Counted from the first letter of the stretch, positions 19,091 to 27,968 are shown. The stretch is DNA of 64,000 nt from Chlorogloea sp. CCALA 695 (GCF_003003885.1 NZ_PVWN01000011.1:50333-114332), one strand, 5' to 3'. Translations and numbers: made by a program. Notes: generated from the letters alone by a model not told the origin.

Positions 19091-19732
19091 ATGTCATCGC
19101 CCCCAAAGATAATTGTTGTAAGTAATGGCAAAGGCGGTGTGGGCAAAACTACAACAACTATGGCATTAGCGAGTATTTTGGCAGAAAAGTACAAACTTTT
19201 AGCCGTTGATGCTGATAGTCAAGGTAGTTTTACTTGGTGGGTACAACAAAGTAAAAAAGGTATAGGCTTTGATCTTGCTCAAGAAACCGATCCGCAATTA
19301 TTAGAGAACTTAAGAAACGTTGTAGGCTACGATTTAATAATAGTAGATACGCCACCAGCCTTAAGTTCCGCCACTTTAGCGGCTGTAATTCCGGCGGCGG
19401 ATTATTTGGTTTTGCCTACACCGCCTGCACCAATGGATTTAGCTGTTTTAGTAGAAACCGTCAAACGAGCTATTACGCCAGCTAAAGTCGCCCATCGTGT
19501 ACTGTTAACAAAAGTAGACACGCGCAGTTTGGGGGAGGCTCTGGAGGCACAAAAAACCCTCAGAGAACTAGGAATTCCTGTCTGTACGGCGTTTGTGAGA
19601 GCTTACAAAGCCCACGAACGAGCCGCCTTAGAGGGGATGACAATTACTCAGTGGCGGGGGAGAAATGGGCGAGAAGCAGAGGCGGATTATCGTCGGGTAG
19701 TAGATGAAATACAGCAAGATTGGAGAAAATAA
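19091..19732 (+). CDS. ParA/MinD-family ATPase
   Basis: A 213-residue deviant-Walker ATPase. The P-loop is KGGVGKTTT (about residues 14-22) and includes the signature lysine; the second motif is VDADSQGS (39-46) and Walker B is IIVDTPPA (about 83-90). Such ATPases form nucleotide-dependent dimers that bind DNA non-specifically and position plasmids, carboxysomes or other cargo with the help of a partner. No parB or parS is seen. The downstream gene starts within its stop codon (TAATG), encodes a coiled-coil protein and is the obvious partner candidate. An McdA-like cargo-positioning role is possible but unproven. Confidence 0.9.
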   Translation: MSSPPKIIVVSNGKGGVGKTTTTMALASILAEKYKLLAVDADSQGSFTWWVQQSKKGIGFDLAQETDPQLLENLRNVVGYDLIIVDTPPALSSATLAAVIPAADYLVLPTPPAPMDLAVLVETVKRAITPAKVAHRVLLTKVDTRSLGEALEAQKTLRELGIPVCTAFVRAYKAHERAALEGMTITQWRGRNGREAEADYRRVVDEIQQDWRK

Positions 19733-20442
19733 TGGTTAGAAAACGGATTGGGGATATGCTACGCGAAGAAGCCAAACCTGTAGCTAGAGAAGAATTGCCA
19801 GTAACGGCAGAAACTAATGACAAGCAAGAAAATGGAGAAGTTAACGAACAATTGCAGTCTATGAATATTTCTGCAACTACTAGCAAAATCTCCACAGAAG
19901 TAGAAACCGCCGTCGATGAGTTAAAAAAACTATTGGAAACCGCCCAAAAGACAGAAACCTCTTTACAAGGGCAAATTGCCGATTTGAAGTCACAACTTCA
20001 AGAGCAAAAGAAGTTAACCAAAGAGTTGCAAACTCAAGCATCCCATGATAAACAACTTAAAACCCAACTAGAAGAAGCAAAAGAAACTATCCTAAAACTT
20101 GCTGAAGTTAGTTCTAAACCAACTGCAACAGAAACCTCTTTACAAGCGCAAATTGCCGAGTTGAAGCCACAACTTCAAGAGCAAAAGAAGTTAATCAAAG
20201 AGTTGCAAACTCAAGCATCCCATGATCAACAGCTTAAAACCCAACTAGAAGAAGCAAAAGAAACTATCCTAAAACTTGCCGAAGTTAGTTCTAAAGCAAC
20301 TGCAAAGGTTAGTGCAGCCAAAAAACAAAGCAGTCTTGTTCCCGCAAAATCAATTCGCACTGAAAAACTACCTAATTATTCCGATCCTTCGGAACGTCCT
20401 AATACTACTATTACCAATAAAGATATTGGCTGGTTTGATTAA
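19732..20442 (+). CDS. Coiled-coil protein coupled to ParA, probable partner/adaptor
   Basis: A 236-residue protein with a basic N-terminal peptide (MVRKRIGDMLREE), a long coiled coil and a short tail ending in DIGWFD. The start ATG at 19732 overlaps the parA stop by one base, so translation is coupled; an upstream TTG at 19720 is unlikely. The coiled coil holds a 59-residue unit twice, nearly identical in protein and DNA (from 19951 and again from 20128, period 177 bases), indicating a recent in-frame duplication. Short basic N-termini of this kind stimulate ParA-type ATPases in characterised systems; assigning that job here is inference. No DNA-binding domain is visible. Confidence 0.85.
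   Translation: MVRKRIGDMLREEAKPVAREELPVTAETNDKQENGEVNEQLQSMNISATTSKISTEVETAVDELKKLLETAQKTETSLQGQIADLKSQLQEQKKLTKELQTQASHDKQLKTQLEEAKETILKLAEVSSKPTATETSLQAQIAELKPQLQEQKKLIKELQTQASHDQQLKTQLEEAKETILKLAEVSSKATAKVSAAKKQSSLVPAKSIRTEKLPNYSDPSERPNTTITNKDIGWFD
19951..20304 (+). repeat. In-frame tandem duplication (2 x 177 bp) in the coiled-coil gene
   Basis: The unit starting ACAGAAACCTCTTTACAA at 19951 recurs at 20128 with few substitutions. It encodes a 59-residue coiled-coil block containing 'LKTQLEEAKETILKLAEVS'. The low divergence implies either recent duplication or gene conversion. Confidence 0.85.
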
Positions 20443-20499
20443 GTAGGTAAAAAATAGCGATCGCTTTAAAGTGACTGTTAAAGTAAAGGCGATCGCATT

Positions 20500-21084
20500 T
20501 TAATCAGTATTCAATTCAAAATTTACTTTGTTGTATAACTTTTTTAGAGAAATCTGTAAAGGAATCGAGCTTAAAGAAATTTCCTCATCTTCAGCGTTAT
20601 AAACCCTCAATTCCCAGCGTTTTTCCCCAATTTTGGCATACTGTTCTATATAGATGCGAGTTTGGTCAATTAATAAGTATTCCTGAAAACCAGGGATTGT
20701 GCGGTAGTCGGCAAATTTTGCTTGGCGATCGTATCCTTGGGTAGATTTCGACAATACTTCAGCAATAATTAAAGCATTGGTAATTGTATCGGTGCGATTA
20801 GCGACATACTGCGGCTCACCCGCAATAACTAGGACATCAGGGTAAGTGTAAATCTGCTTATTAGGTATCCACAACCGGACATCTCCAATAAAAGCCTCAT
20901 GCTCTTGCTGTTTGAGTGCCAAACTTAGAGCAATATAAAGATTTCCAGAAATTCTGTTGTGATTTATTGAGCCGCCAGTCCTAGGAAAAATTTGCCCGTT
21001 GTTGTATTCGCTCTTGTCCTCTGCTTTTTCCTCTAATTCGAGGTATTCGGCGGGGGTGTAGGATTGCTTGGTTGCTACTTGCAT
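20500..21084 (-). CDS. Uma2-family (DUF820) putative endonuclease, copy 1
   Basis: A 194-residue Uma2/DUF820 protein of the PD-(D/E)XK nuclease-like fold: YTPAEYLELEEKAEDKSEYNNG at the N-terminus in family style, PDVLVIAGEPQY (about residues 81-92), EVLSKSTQGYDRQAKFADYR and a C-terminal 'QEYLLIDQ' strand. Cyanobacteria carry many such genes and their biological role is unknown. It is a tandem duplicate of the next gene upstream, with near-identical flanks as well. In this copy the early motif reads RTGGS where copy 2 has MAGGS. Confidence 0.88.
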   Translation of the reverse strand: MQVATKQSYTPAEYLELEEKAEDKSEYNNGQIFPRTGGSINHNRISGNLYIALSLALKQQEHEAFIGDVRLWIPNKQIYTYPDVLVIAGEPQYVANRTDTITNALIIAEVLSKSTQGYDRQAKFADYRTIPGFQEYLLIDQTRIYIEQYAKIGEKRWELRVYNAEDEEISLSSIPLQISLKKLYNKVNFELNTD

Positions 21085-21133
21085 AATTTTTATCGCTTTA
21101 GTTAGTTACATTTTGAATAAAAGCGATCGCATT

Positions 21134-21718
21134 TTAATCAGCATTCAATTCAAAATTTACTTTGTTGTATAAGTCTTTTAGAGAAATCTGTAAAGCAACG
21201 GAGCTTAGAGAGATTGTCTCATCTTCAGCGTTATAAACCCTCAATTCCCAGCGTTTTTCACCAGTTTTGGCATACTGTTCTACATAGATGCGAGTTTGAT
21301 CAATTAGTAAGTATTCCTGAAAACTAGGGATTGTGCGGTAGTCTTCAAACTTGGCTTGGCGATCGTATCCTTGGGTAGATTTCGATAACACTTCAGCAAT
21401 AATTAAAGCATTAGTAATTGTATCGGTGCGATTAGCGACATACTGAGGCTTACCCGCAATAACTAGGACATCGGGATAAGTATAAATCTGCTTATCGGGT
21501 ATCCACAGGCGTACATCTCCCATAAAAACCTTGTAATCTTGCTGTTTAAAAGCAAAATTTAGCTCGGAACTTAAATTTAGAGCAATTGTGTTGTGATTTA
21601 TCGAACCGCCAGCCATAGAAAAAATTTGTCCGTTATTGTATTCGCTCTTGTACTCTGCTTTTTCCTCTAATTCGAGGTATTCGGCGGGAGTGTAGGTTTG
21701 TTTTGTTATTACTTGCAT
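21134..21718 (-). CDS. Uma2-family (DUF820) putative endonuclease, copy 2
   Basis: The partner of the tandem pair. Taking the ATG at 21718 gives 194 residues, exactly the length of copy 1, and the N-termini MQVITKQTYTPAEYLE and MQVATKQSYTPAEYLE align; the frame is open to 21733 but that start is not needed. PDVLVIAGKPQY and EVLSKSTQGYDRQAKFEDYR carry the presumed acidic active-site residues. Most differences from copy 1 fall in residues 45-75, suggesting divergence there while the rest stays alike. The two genes are 49 bases apart and both end in the same 3' flank sequence. Confidence 0.88.
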   Translation of the reverse strand: MQVITKQTYTPAEYLELEEKAEYKSEYNNGQIFSMAGGSINHNTIALNLSSELNFAFKQQDYKVFMGDVRLWIPDKQIYTYPDVLVIAGKPQYVANRTDTITNALIIAEVLSKSTQGYDRQAKFEDYRTIPSFQEYLLIDQTRIYVEQYAKTGEKRWELRVYNAEDETISLSSVALQISLKDLYNKVNFELNAD

Positions 21719-21761
21719 AATTGGGAAATACACAGCCCGTAACCGGGCGCTTGCGCGATCG

Positions 21762-22829
21762 CTAATTTTTAACTATTATCTCTCTTACTAAAGCTGCTAA
21801 CCTTTCCGCACTATCAACTATGGCAATACTTTTTGATTTTTCTGCCATTGCTTGCAACTGTTGGGGGGAATTGAGCAAATTTAAAACTTTACTTTCTAGC
21901 AACGGTTGGGTAAGGTCTGATTGATTGAAAACCAACGCCGCACCAGCTTTTGCAAATACTTCGGCGTTAAAAAATTGGTGATTTTCCGCCGCGTAAGGAT
22001 AGGGAATTAAAATTGCTGGAGTTGCCGTTATGGCTAATTCGGTTAGACTAGCCGCACCTGCGCGACTAATAGCTAAGTTTGCCCGTGTTAGCAAAGCTGC
22101 CATATTGTCATAAAAAGGCATAGTTAAATATTGAGGATGATTCAAACTCCCAGCATCAGGGTCTTTATCACCTGTCAGGTGTACTACCCAAGCACCCGCA
22201 GCACACCAAACCGGGACGCATTCACGTACTAGCTTATTTACCGCTACCGCGCCTTGAGAACCCCCAAAAACGACAATTAACGGCACATTTTCAGGAATCT
22301 GTAATTCTAAGGGTAATTGCTGCAAACGAAATTGCGATCGCACGGGTGTACCTGTATAAATCGTTTTTACGTTAGGTAAATACTTAGCGGCGCTTTCAAA
22401 CCCAATTGCTACTACGTTGCAAAAACGGCTAAAAGTGCGGGTAACTTTTCCTGGCAAAACATTAGATTCGTGGAAAATTACTGGTATTCCAAGAGATCGT
22501 GCCGCAATGACCGATGGAGCCGAAATATAACCGCCTGTAGTGAATACTCCTTGAAAATTGCCTTTTTTCAACAGCTTTCGCACTTCAAAAATCGACCCAA
22601 TTAGGCGAGTGACAATTTTGAACGTCGCTAAACCTAGCTTTTGCTGAAACCCCTGCACAGCAACGGTATTTAATGGATACTGAGAGGGGACTAACTGAGT
22701 TTCTAGCCGATTGGGGACACCTAACCATTCAATTTGATAATCGCTCAATTGTTCCGCCACTGCGATCGCCGGAAATAAATGTCCACCTGTACCGCTTGCA
22801 GCAATTAGTAATTTTATCGGCGTTACCAT
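21762..22829 (-). CDS. murG: UDP-GlcNAc:undecaprenyl-PP-MurNAc-pentapeptide GlcNAc transferase
   Basis: MurG makes lipid II from lipid I at the inner face of the membrane, the last cytoplasmic step of peptidoglycan synthesis. The 355-residue GT-B protein has the N-terminal glycine-rich loop ASGTGGHLFPAI (about 11-22), a second loop VFGGSQGAVAVN (about 188-199) and donor-site residues in the ISRAGAASLTELA segment (about 256-268). It is transcribed divergently from the NTF2-like gene, whose start lies 53 bases away. No other mur/fts genes are beside it. Confidence 0.95.
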   Translation of the reverse strand: MVTPIKLLIAASGTGGHLFPAIAVAEQLSDYQIEWLGVPNRLETQLVPSQYPLNTVAVQGFQQKLGLATFKIVTRLIGSIFEVRKLLKKGNFQGVFTTGGYISAPSVIAARSLGIPVIFHESNVLPGKVTRTFSRFCNVVAIGFESAAKYLPNVKTIYTGTPVRSQFRLQQLPLELQIPENVPLIVVFGGSQGAVAVNKLVRECVPVWCAAGAWVVHLTGDKDPDAGSLNHPQYLTMPFYDNMAALLTRANLAISRAGAASLTELAITATPAILIPYPYAAENHQFFNAEVFAKAGAALVFNQSDLTQPLLESKVLNLLNSPQQLQAMAEKSKSIAIVDSAERLAALVREIIVKN

Positions 22830-22882
22830 CTAATTTTTACCTTAATTGCTTTAAAATCGAACAACTAACCAAGCTATCATTT

Positions 22883-23707
22883 ATGCGAACAGTTCTAAAT
22901 TTTTCTAACTTAAACCGCTTAGTTTCTCTAAGCTTGGGATTACTGATGGTGGGAACAGTTGGCGATCGCACTATCGCTGCACCTCCAGCTACCGCACCGC
23001 CACAGTTACAAAATATGCTACTTCAAATTGACGCGGCGGCTAACCAAAAAGATATCAAAGCCGTAATGCAATTTTACAGCCCAAATTTTACTCATACAGA
23101 TGGCTTAACTTACCAAGATTTAGAAAAAGCTTTAACTGGGTTATGGAAGCAATACCCACAATTAACATACAAAACACAGTTGCAATCTTGGCAAACCGAA
23201 GGCAATGGAATTGTCGCCGAAACTATTACAAATATTACTGGTACGCAAACTCAAGACAACCGCAACTTAGCACTCAAAGCCACAATTAGAAGCCGTCAGC
23301 GCTATGAAAATCAAAAAATGGTCAGACAAGAAGTTTTAGCGGAGCGCAGCCAATTAAGCACCGGAACAAAGCCGCCAACTCTTGATATTAAGTTGCCACA
23401 AAGTGTTAAACCCGGACAGCAGTACAACTTTGACGCTGTTGTAGTTGAGCCACTCAAAGACGATTACTTACTAGGAGCAGCCATTGAGGAGCCTGTAGCC
23501 ATAGGTCAGTATTTTAAACCCACTCAAGTAAAGCTAGACTTGCTCCCGGCGGGTGGTTTGTTTAAGATTGGTCGCGCTCCGGCTGGGGGAAGCGATCGCT
23601 GGTTATCGGCGGTAGTAGTGCGGGGAGACGGTTTAACTCAAGTAACTCAACGCTTGCAAGTATTGGGTGGAAATGCCCCCCGTCCAGGTAGAAGGCTAAT
23701 TAGATAA
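22883..23707 (+). CDS. Exported NTF2/SnoaL-like domain protein
   Basis: A 274-residue protein with a signal peptide (about residues 1-30, cut near TIAAPP). A SnoaL/NTF2-like domain follows (about 38-135) with the phrase 'AVMQFYSPNFTHTDGLTY', and then a C-terminal beta-rich domain. Homologues in cyanobacteria are annotated as nuclear transport factor 2 family proteins; substrate or role is unknown. I start at ATG 22883 because it opens directly onto the signal peptide; an open frame extends upstream into murG antisense sequence and is not credible. Confidence 0.8.
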   Translation: MRTVLNFSNLNRLVSLSLGLLMVGTVGDRTIAAPPATAPPQLQNMLLQIDAAANQKDIKAVMQFYSPNFTHTDGLTYQDLEKALTGLWKQYPQLTYKTQLQSWQTEGNGIVAETITNITGTQTQDNRNLALKATIRSRQRYENQKMVRQEVLAERSQLSTGTKPPTLDIKLPQSVKPGQQYNFDAVVVEPLKDDYLLGAAIEEPVAIGQYFKPTQVKLDLLPAGGLFKIGRAPAGGSDRWLSAVVVRGDGLTQVTQRLQVLGGNAPRPGRRLIR

Positions 23708-23741
23708 TTGACATTCTCTGCTAAAGCAGGGGGATTCTTGC
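23708..23741. mobile_element. Possible IS200/IS605-type terminal hairpin remnant
   Basis: The stretch beginning TTGACATTCTCTGCTAAAGC and ending GGGGGATTCTT resembles the hairpin ends of cyanobacterial IS200/IS605 elements as I remember them (CTGC-TAAA-GCAG with flanking TTGACATTCTC and GGGGATTCT). No transposase is near it, so it would be a solo remnant. This is pattern recognition, not a database match. Confidence 0.45.
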
Positions 23742-23783
23742 ATAGTAAAAATAAATTTCTGAAGCTTGCCAATAAGAAAGACA

Positions 23784-23810
23784 TAAAAAATAGCCCGTAT
23801 AAACGGGCTA
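23784..23810 (-). terminator. Terminator for the small exported protein gene (minus strand)
   Basis: The 8-bp perfect stem TAGCCCGT (23791-23798)/ACGGGCTA (23803-23810) has a 4-base loop and is followed on the minus strand by six Ts. It lies about 30 bases after the stop of the gene at 23842-24231 and may also stop plus-strand transcription. Confidence 0.85.
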
Positions 23811-23841
23811 TAAAATTATTGTTAATGAGTTAGAAACTTGT

Positions 23842-24231
23842 CTAACGGTTAGCTTTTTGTTCTACTTTGCGTTCAGCTTCGCTCAATTTGGTATCTTCGG
23901 TTACGCCACCAAAAACGCGCTGATACTGATCGTTGCCTAATTCACCCGCCGCGCGTTCAATGCGACCTTTAATATCTTTATTAGAGTTGCCTAAATCTTT
24001 AGGAATGATTTTCGCTGCTGCTTTGCCGCTTTCTAATTCGTCAAAACCTACTTCATCGGTCTTTGGTGTAATAGTTCCTTTAGGCGCAACGGCAACTATT
24101 TGAATATTCGCTAAATCGGTTAATGGTGAAGCCTGAACAAGCGTAGTAGGTATTGATAACCATGCTATGCCCATGAGCATTACACTAGAAATCGCTAAAG
24201 TCAGACGCTTGACTATTTTGCTGACAAACAT
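23842..24231 (-). CDS. Small exported protein of unknown function
   Basis: A 129-residue protein with a classical signal peptide (basic MFVSKIVKRLT, hydrophobic core, cut after VQA near residue 34). The mature part is hydrophilic and contains 'DIKGRIERAAGELGND', which faintly recalls CsbD-type stress proteins; I would not assign that family. No cysteine for lipid attachment is seen at the cleavage site. A terminator follows immediately. Likely periplasmic or thylakoid-luminal by its signal sequence. Confidence 0.7.
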   Translation of the reverse strand: MFVSKIVKRLTLAISSVMLMGIAWLSIPTTLVQASPLTDLANIQIVAVAPKGTITPKTDEVGFDELESGKAAAKIIPKDLGNSNKDIKGRIERAAGELGNDQYQRVFGGVTEDTKLSEAERKVEQKANR

Positions 24232-24363
24232 ACAAAAACATCCTTTGGTTTGTATTGATTACTTGTATGAATGTTAGGAAATAGTGATAAAAATATCGTC
24301 TTCCCGCAGATGGGTTTGTGAGCAAAATATTGTAACTATACCAAGCGCGACTACACTAAATAT

Positions 24364-24780
24364 GGGGAAAGAGTAGGCGCAGGTGGTTGCAAATTAGGCA
24401 AGGCAGCTAATTTGAGGAAAGTCCGGGCTTCCGAAAGACCAAACTTGCTGGGTAACGCCCAGTGCGAGCGATCGTGAGGATAGTGCCACAGAAAAATACC
24501 GCCGTTTTCATGAGGAAATGGTAAGGGTGCAAAGGTGCGGTAAGAGCGCACCAGCAGCGCCGAGAGACGCTGGCTCGGTAAACCCCGGTTGGAAGCAAGG
24601 TCAAAGGGATAATGGTTGGTCTTTTCCCTATTCCACTGCCACAGAACCGCTTGAGGCGCTTGGTAACAATCGTCCCAGATAGATAACCGCCCTGATGCGA
24701 AAACAAAAAAAGACGTAGCACCGCTACGTCTCTACGTTATTCATCAGAACAGAACCCGGCTTATGTCCGACTCTTTCCCT
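24364..24780 (+). ncRNA. rnpB: RNase P RNA (bacterial type A)
   Basis: Catalytic RNA that trims tRNA 5' leaders. The hallmark GAGGAAAGTCCGGGC segment lies near 24414-24428 and the 3' segment ACAGAACCCGGCTTA near 24749-24763. The 5' end GGGAAAGAGT (24365-24374) pairs with ACTCTTTCCC (24770-24779) as helix P1, fixing both ends; Ts follow. A palindrome of the dispersed GACGT family (24711-24731) sits inside the helix just before ACAGAACCCGG, probably P19, making it larger. The 3' end runs into the stop codon of the convergent trpC gene. Small reading frames on the other strand here are spurious. Confidence 0.95.
24711..24736. repeat. Dispersed palindrome embedded in rnpB
   Basis: AGACGTAGC-ACC-GCTACGTCT followed by CTACG is a variant of the palindromes at 12961-12988 and 36800-36826. 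It lies between CTGATG (near 24691) and CATCAG (near 24743), which themselves pair, so it extends an existing rnpB helix. Confidence 0.8.
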
Positions 24781-25675
24781 ATTTTTGCTTGTTATTCCCA
24801 AATAATTGCGCGATCGCATTTTCTATATCTGGCTGTTTAATGAGCGATTCTCCAATTAACACTGCCTTTGCGCCTGCTTTTGCTACCAAGTCCAAATCAG
24901 TAGCTTGATGCAATCCCGATTCGCTGACAACTAAAATATCTCGCTCTTGTAATTGCTGTCCTCGTGCTGCCAATATCGAGCAAGTATTTTGCAAATCAAC
25001 AGAAAAATCTGCCAGGTTGCGATTATTAATCCCAACTAGCGCCACACCATCTATGGCTAAAACGCGATCAAGTTCGTCTACTGTATGCACTTCAATTAAA
25101 GCTGCCATCTTTAAAGCTTTGGCAATTTTTATAAAGTATTGCAAGTCTTGGTCGGTTAAAATTGCTGCAATTAGCAGTACAGCATCCGCACCCCGGACAC
25201 GGGCTAGATACATTTGATAAGGATACAAGATAAAATCTTTGCACAACAAAGGCAAGTCTACCACCGCGCGAATTTGAGCTAAGTAGCTAAAACTGCCTTG
25301 AAAAAACTTTTGATCCGTAAGTACAGAAAGGCAAGCTGCACTACCTTTTTGATAGGATTTGGCAATTTCTACGGGGTCAAAATCGGCTCTAATTACACCT
25401 TTACTTGGCGATGCTTTTTTGACTTCAGCAATTAAGGCTGGTTGAGTTGTGGCTTGACGTAAAGCACCAACAAAATCTCGCGATGGAGGGGCTAAAAGTG
25501 CTTGCTGTTGCAAGTCAGCTAAGGGTAATTTCTCTCTTAGCCGATTAACTTCGTCTTCTTTGTGCCAAACAATTTCTTCTAAAATATTGTTGGGTTCAGC
25601 GCCCGGTACAACGACCTGATAGCGCATACTCTCAAGAGCAATAGTACGGTTGGGGGGACGGCGGCGGATTTGCAT
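24779..25675 (-). CDS. trpC: Indole-3-glycerol phosphate synthase
   Basis: TrpC closes the indole ring in tryptophan synthesis (CdRP to indole-3-glycerol phosphate). The 298-residue TIM barrel shows [10 protein letters not shown] (about residues 84-93, catalytic Lys), [11 protein letters not shown] (about 145), [18 protein letters not shown] and SESGL near the C-terminus. The N-terminal RRRPPNRT extension is usual in cyanobacteria as I recall. It follows lpdA by 25 bases on the same strand, so cotranscription is likely. Its stop codon overlaps the end of convergent rnpB. Confidence 0.95.
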   Translation of the reverse strand: MQIRRRPPNRTIALESMRYQVVVPGAEPNNILEEIVWHKEDEVNRLREKLPLADLQQQALLAPPSRDFVGALRQATTQPALIAEVKKASPSKGVIRADFDPVEIAKSYQKGSAACLSVLTDQKFFQGSFSYLAQIRAVVDLPLLCKDFILYPYQMYLARVRGADAVLLIAAILTDQDLQYFIKIAKALKMAALIEVHTVDELDRVLAIDGVALVGINNRNLADFSVDLQNTCSILAARGQQLQERDILVVSESGLHQATDLDLVAKAGAKAVLIGESLIKQPDIENAIAQLFGNNKQK

Positions 25676-25700
25676 TGTGTCAATAAAAGAATAAATTTAC

Positions 25701-27131
25701 TTAAGATGCGATCGCGCGTTTGTAAGCTTCGTCCAATACTTCCGATAAAGTAGGATGAGCGTGTACTAGGTGCGCTAAAGTGTGTACAGTTTGACGATTG
25801 GCGATCGCAGCAGATGCTTCATGGATTAAATCTGAGGCGTGTAAGCCAATGATATGTACCCCCAAAACTTCCCCAGTATCTTGGCGAAAAATTAGCTTTG
25901 CCATGCCGTCGGCTTCTCCTTCGGCGATCGCTTTAGAGTTACCTTTGTAATAACTTCTCACCGCACCCACTTCAAAACCTTCTTTGCTTCCCAATTCTTT
26001 GGCGGCGGTTTCAGTCATGCCTACATAACTAATTTCTGGGTGGGTAAAGGCGGCAGCAGGAACGCTATGATAATCAACTATCCGCTCTTTGCCACAAATA
26101 TTATCTACAGCAACAATTCCTTGACCTGATGCTGCATGAGCCAGCATCATTTTACCGTTAGCATCGCCAATCGCCCACAAATGCGGTACAACTTCCCCCG
26201 CCGATAGCACCGCCATACCATCATTTACGGGAATAAAGCCCCGGCGATCTAATTCTACCCCGATTGTCTGTAAACCAAGGTTTTGCGTTGCAGGGATGCG
26301 CCCAGTAGCCACTAAACAAGCATCTACTTCAATCGTATCGATAACTTCTTTGGTTTTAAAATCCGCTAACTCTATTACTACTGGGGTTCCGGGAGTAACT
26401 TTTTTTGCCATTACACCAACCTGAGTTTCAATATCGCGGGGAGTAATTAAAATTCTTTCCGCTAGTTTAGCAATATCGCGGTCAAAACCAGGCATTAGCT
26501 GATCTAAAGCCTCAATCATAGTAACTTCGCAACCCAAAGCTGAATAAATATCGGAAAATTCTAAGCCGATATAACCGCTACCAATAATTGCTACCCAATC
26601 GGGTAAAGACTCTAATTTTACGCCTTGGTCGCTAGTAAAGACCGTTTTACCATCAACTTCAATTCCTGGCGGGACAAAAGGAATCGAACCGGGGGAAAGG
26701 ATAATATCTTTAGCCGTAATTATCTTTTCCCCGTTGTCCGTAGTTATTGCTACTTTCTGCGAACCTGCTAACTGACCTCTACCGCGAATTATCTCTACAC
26801 TCAGGCGTTTGAGGCTATTAGTTAAGTCTCCTTGAATTTTGGCTACAAGATTATTGGCATGATTTGCGATCGCGCTGCGGTCAAATTCTACCCCACTTAC
26901 TTGAATACCCAAAGACTTAAGGTGGTGAGCGTTGCGTAATTCTCTAACTTTACCAGAAGCTGCAAGCAATGCTTTAGAAGGAATACAGCCTCTATTTACA
27001 CAAGTACCGCCCATATCTGCTTCTTCAATAATTGCCGTTTTCAAGCCGCAACTAACAGCGTGTAAAGCCGCGCCATGTCCGCCTACTCCAGCGCCAATAA
27101 TAACTAGATCGTAATCAAATTCCTGACTCAC
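25701..27131 (-). CDS. lpdA: Dihydrolipoyl dehydrogenase (E3)
   Basis: FAD enzyme that reoxidises dihydrolipoyl groups of pyruvate dehydrogenase and the glycine cleavage system. The 476-residue protein has FAD motif [12 protein letters not shown] (11-22), redox pair [13 protein letters not shown] (Cys44/Cys49), NAD motif [11 protein letters not shown] (about 188) and the C-terminal catalytic His-Glu in HAHPTLSEV. The start codon is GTG. It heads a lpdA-trpC pair. The E2 partner lies at 5.2 kb and lipoyl synthase at 28.8 kb. Confidence 0.95.
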   Translation of the reverse strand: MSQEFDYDLVIIGAGVGGHGAALHAVSCGLKTAIIEEADMGGTCVNRGCIPSKALLAASGKVRELRNAHHLKSLGIQVSGVEFDRSAIANHANNLVAKIQGDLTNSLKRLSVEIIRGRGQLAGSQKVAITTDNGEKIITAKDIILSPGSIPFVPPGIEVDGKTVFTSDQGVKLESLPDWVAIIGSGYIGLEFSDIYSALGCEVTMIEALDQLMPGFDRDIAKLAERILITPRDIETQVGVMAKKVTPGTPVVIELADFKTKEVIDTIEVDACLVATGRIPATQNLGLQTIGVELDRRGFIPVNDGMAVLSAGEVVPHLWAIGDANGKMMLAHAASGQGIVAVDNICGKERIVDYHSVPAAAFTHPEISYVGMTETAAKELGSKEGFEVGAVRSYYKGNSKAIAEGEADGMAKLIFRQDTGEVLGVHIIGLHASDLIHEASAAIANRQTVHTLAHLVHAHPTLSEVLDEAYKRAIAS

Positions 27132-27272
27132 GTAAGCGCTTCTCCTAGTGCAAACCCTTTTCTATTTTCCTCTTTACCGCGCGATCTAAGCAAGTCCCGG
27201 CAATTTATCTATAGGAAAAGCGGCTCTACTGTTATGCTAGGTTTATAGCGATCGCTTTCAGTCATTGTAGCT

Positions 27273-27968
27273 ATGGTGTCCCAAGTAACGACTCCTAAAA
27301 GTGCCGAAATCATCTATCCGGATAGCGATGGTAAGCCTATGGCAGACAATACCAAGCAATTTCACTGGATTGTGACTATTAAAGAAAACTTAGAACTAAT
27401 ATTTGCCAATCAACCAGAGGTTTTTGTCGCCGGGGATCTACTGTGGTATCCGGTGGAAGGAGAGCGAACCCTTTGTCAAGCGCCGGATGTTATGGTTGTT
27501 TTTGGGCGACCTAAAGGCGACCGAGGGTCTTACAAGCAATGGACAGAAGCAAATATCAATCCCCAAGTAGTATTTGAAATTCTCTCCCCTGGGAATCGCT
27601 TGAGTGAAATGGCGAAAAAGTTTCAATTCTATGACCGTTATAGAGTAGAAGAATACTACATTTACGATCCCGACGATATCGATTTAACAGGCTGGCTGCG
27701 AAAAGAAGACAAGCTAGAAGTGATTAATGAGATGAACGGTTGGGTAAGTCCCCGCTTAGACGTGCGCTTTGAACTCGCTTCTGATACTCTAGAAATCTTT
27801 AAAGCTGATGGGGAGAAATTTTTAAGTTTTGTAGAGATAGATAGTTTACGCAAACAAGAACGCCTTCGAGCAGACGAGGCAGTTACCCAACTGGAACTAG
27901 AGAAAAAGCGTAACGAAGCCTTGGCTGCAAAGTTACGTGAAATGGGAATCGATCCAAATCAAATCTAG
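27273..27968 (+). CDS. Uma2-family (DUF820) putative endonuclease, long form
   Basis: A 231-residue Uma2/DUF820 protein, distinct from the twin genes at 20.5-21.7 kb. The nuclease-like core includes QAPDVMVVFGRPKGDRGSYK (about 69-88), VVFEILSPGNR and EEYYIYDPD. The C-terminal 35 residues form a charged helix (LRKQERLRADEAVTQLELEK region) typical of the longer cyanobacterial subgroup. Substrate and biological role are unknown. It is transcribed divergently from lpdA. Confidence 0.88.
   Translation: MVSQVTTPKSAEIIYPDSDGKPMADNTKQFHWIVTIKENLELIFANQPEVFVAGDLLWYPVEGERTLCQAPDVMVVFGRPKGDRGSYKQWTEANINPQVVFEILSPGNRLSEMAKKFQFYDRYRVEEYYIYDPDDIDLTGWLRKEDKLEVINEMNGWVSPRLDVRFELASDTLEIFKADGEKFLSFVEIDSLRKQERLRADEAVTQLELEKKRNEALAAKLREMGIDPNQI

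Noticed and set aside
19091..19732. Plasmid partition system
   Set aside because: No ParB-like protein or parS-type palindromes are near, and the surroundings are chromosomal housekeeping genes.
24351..24721. Open frames on the minus strand
   Set aside because: They lie entirely within rnpB, whose conserved structure explains the sequence.
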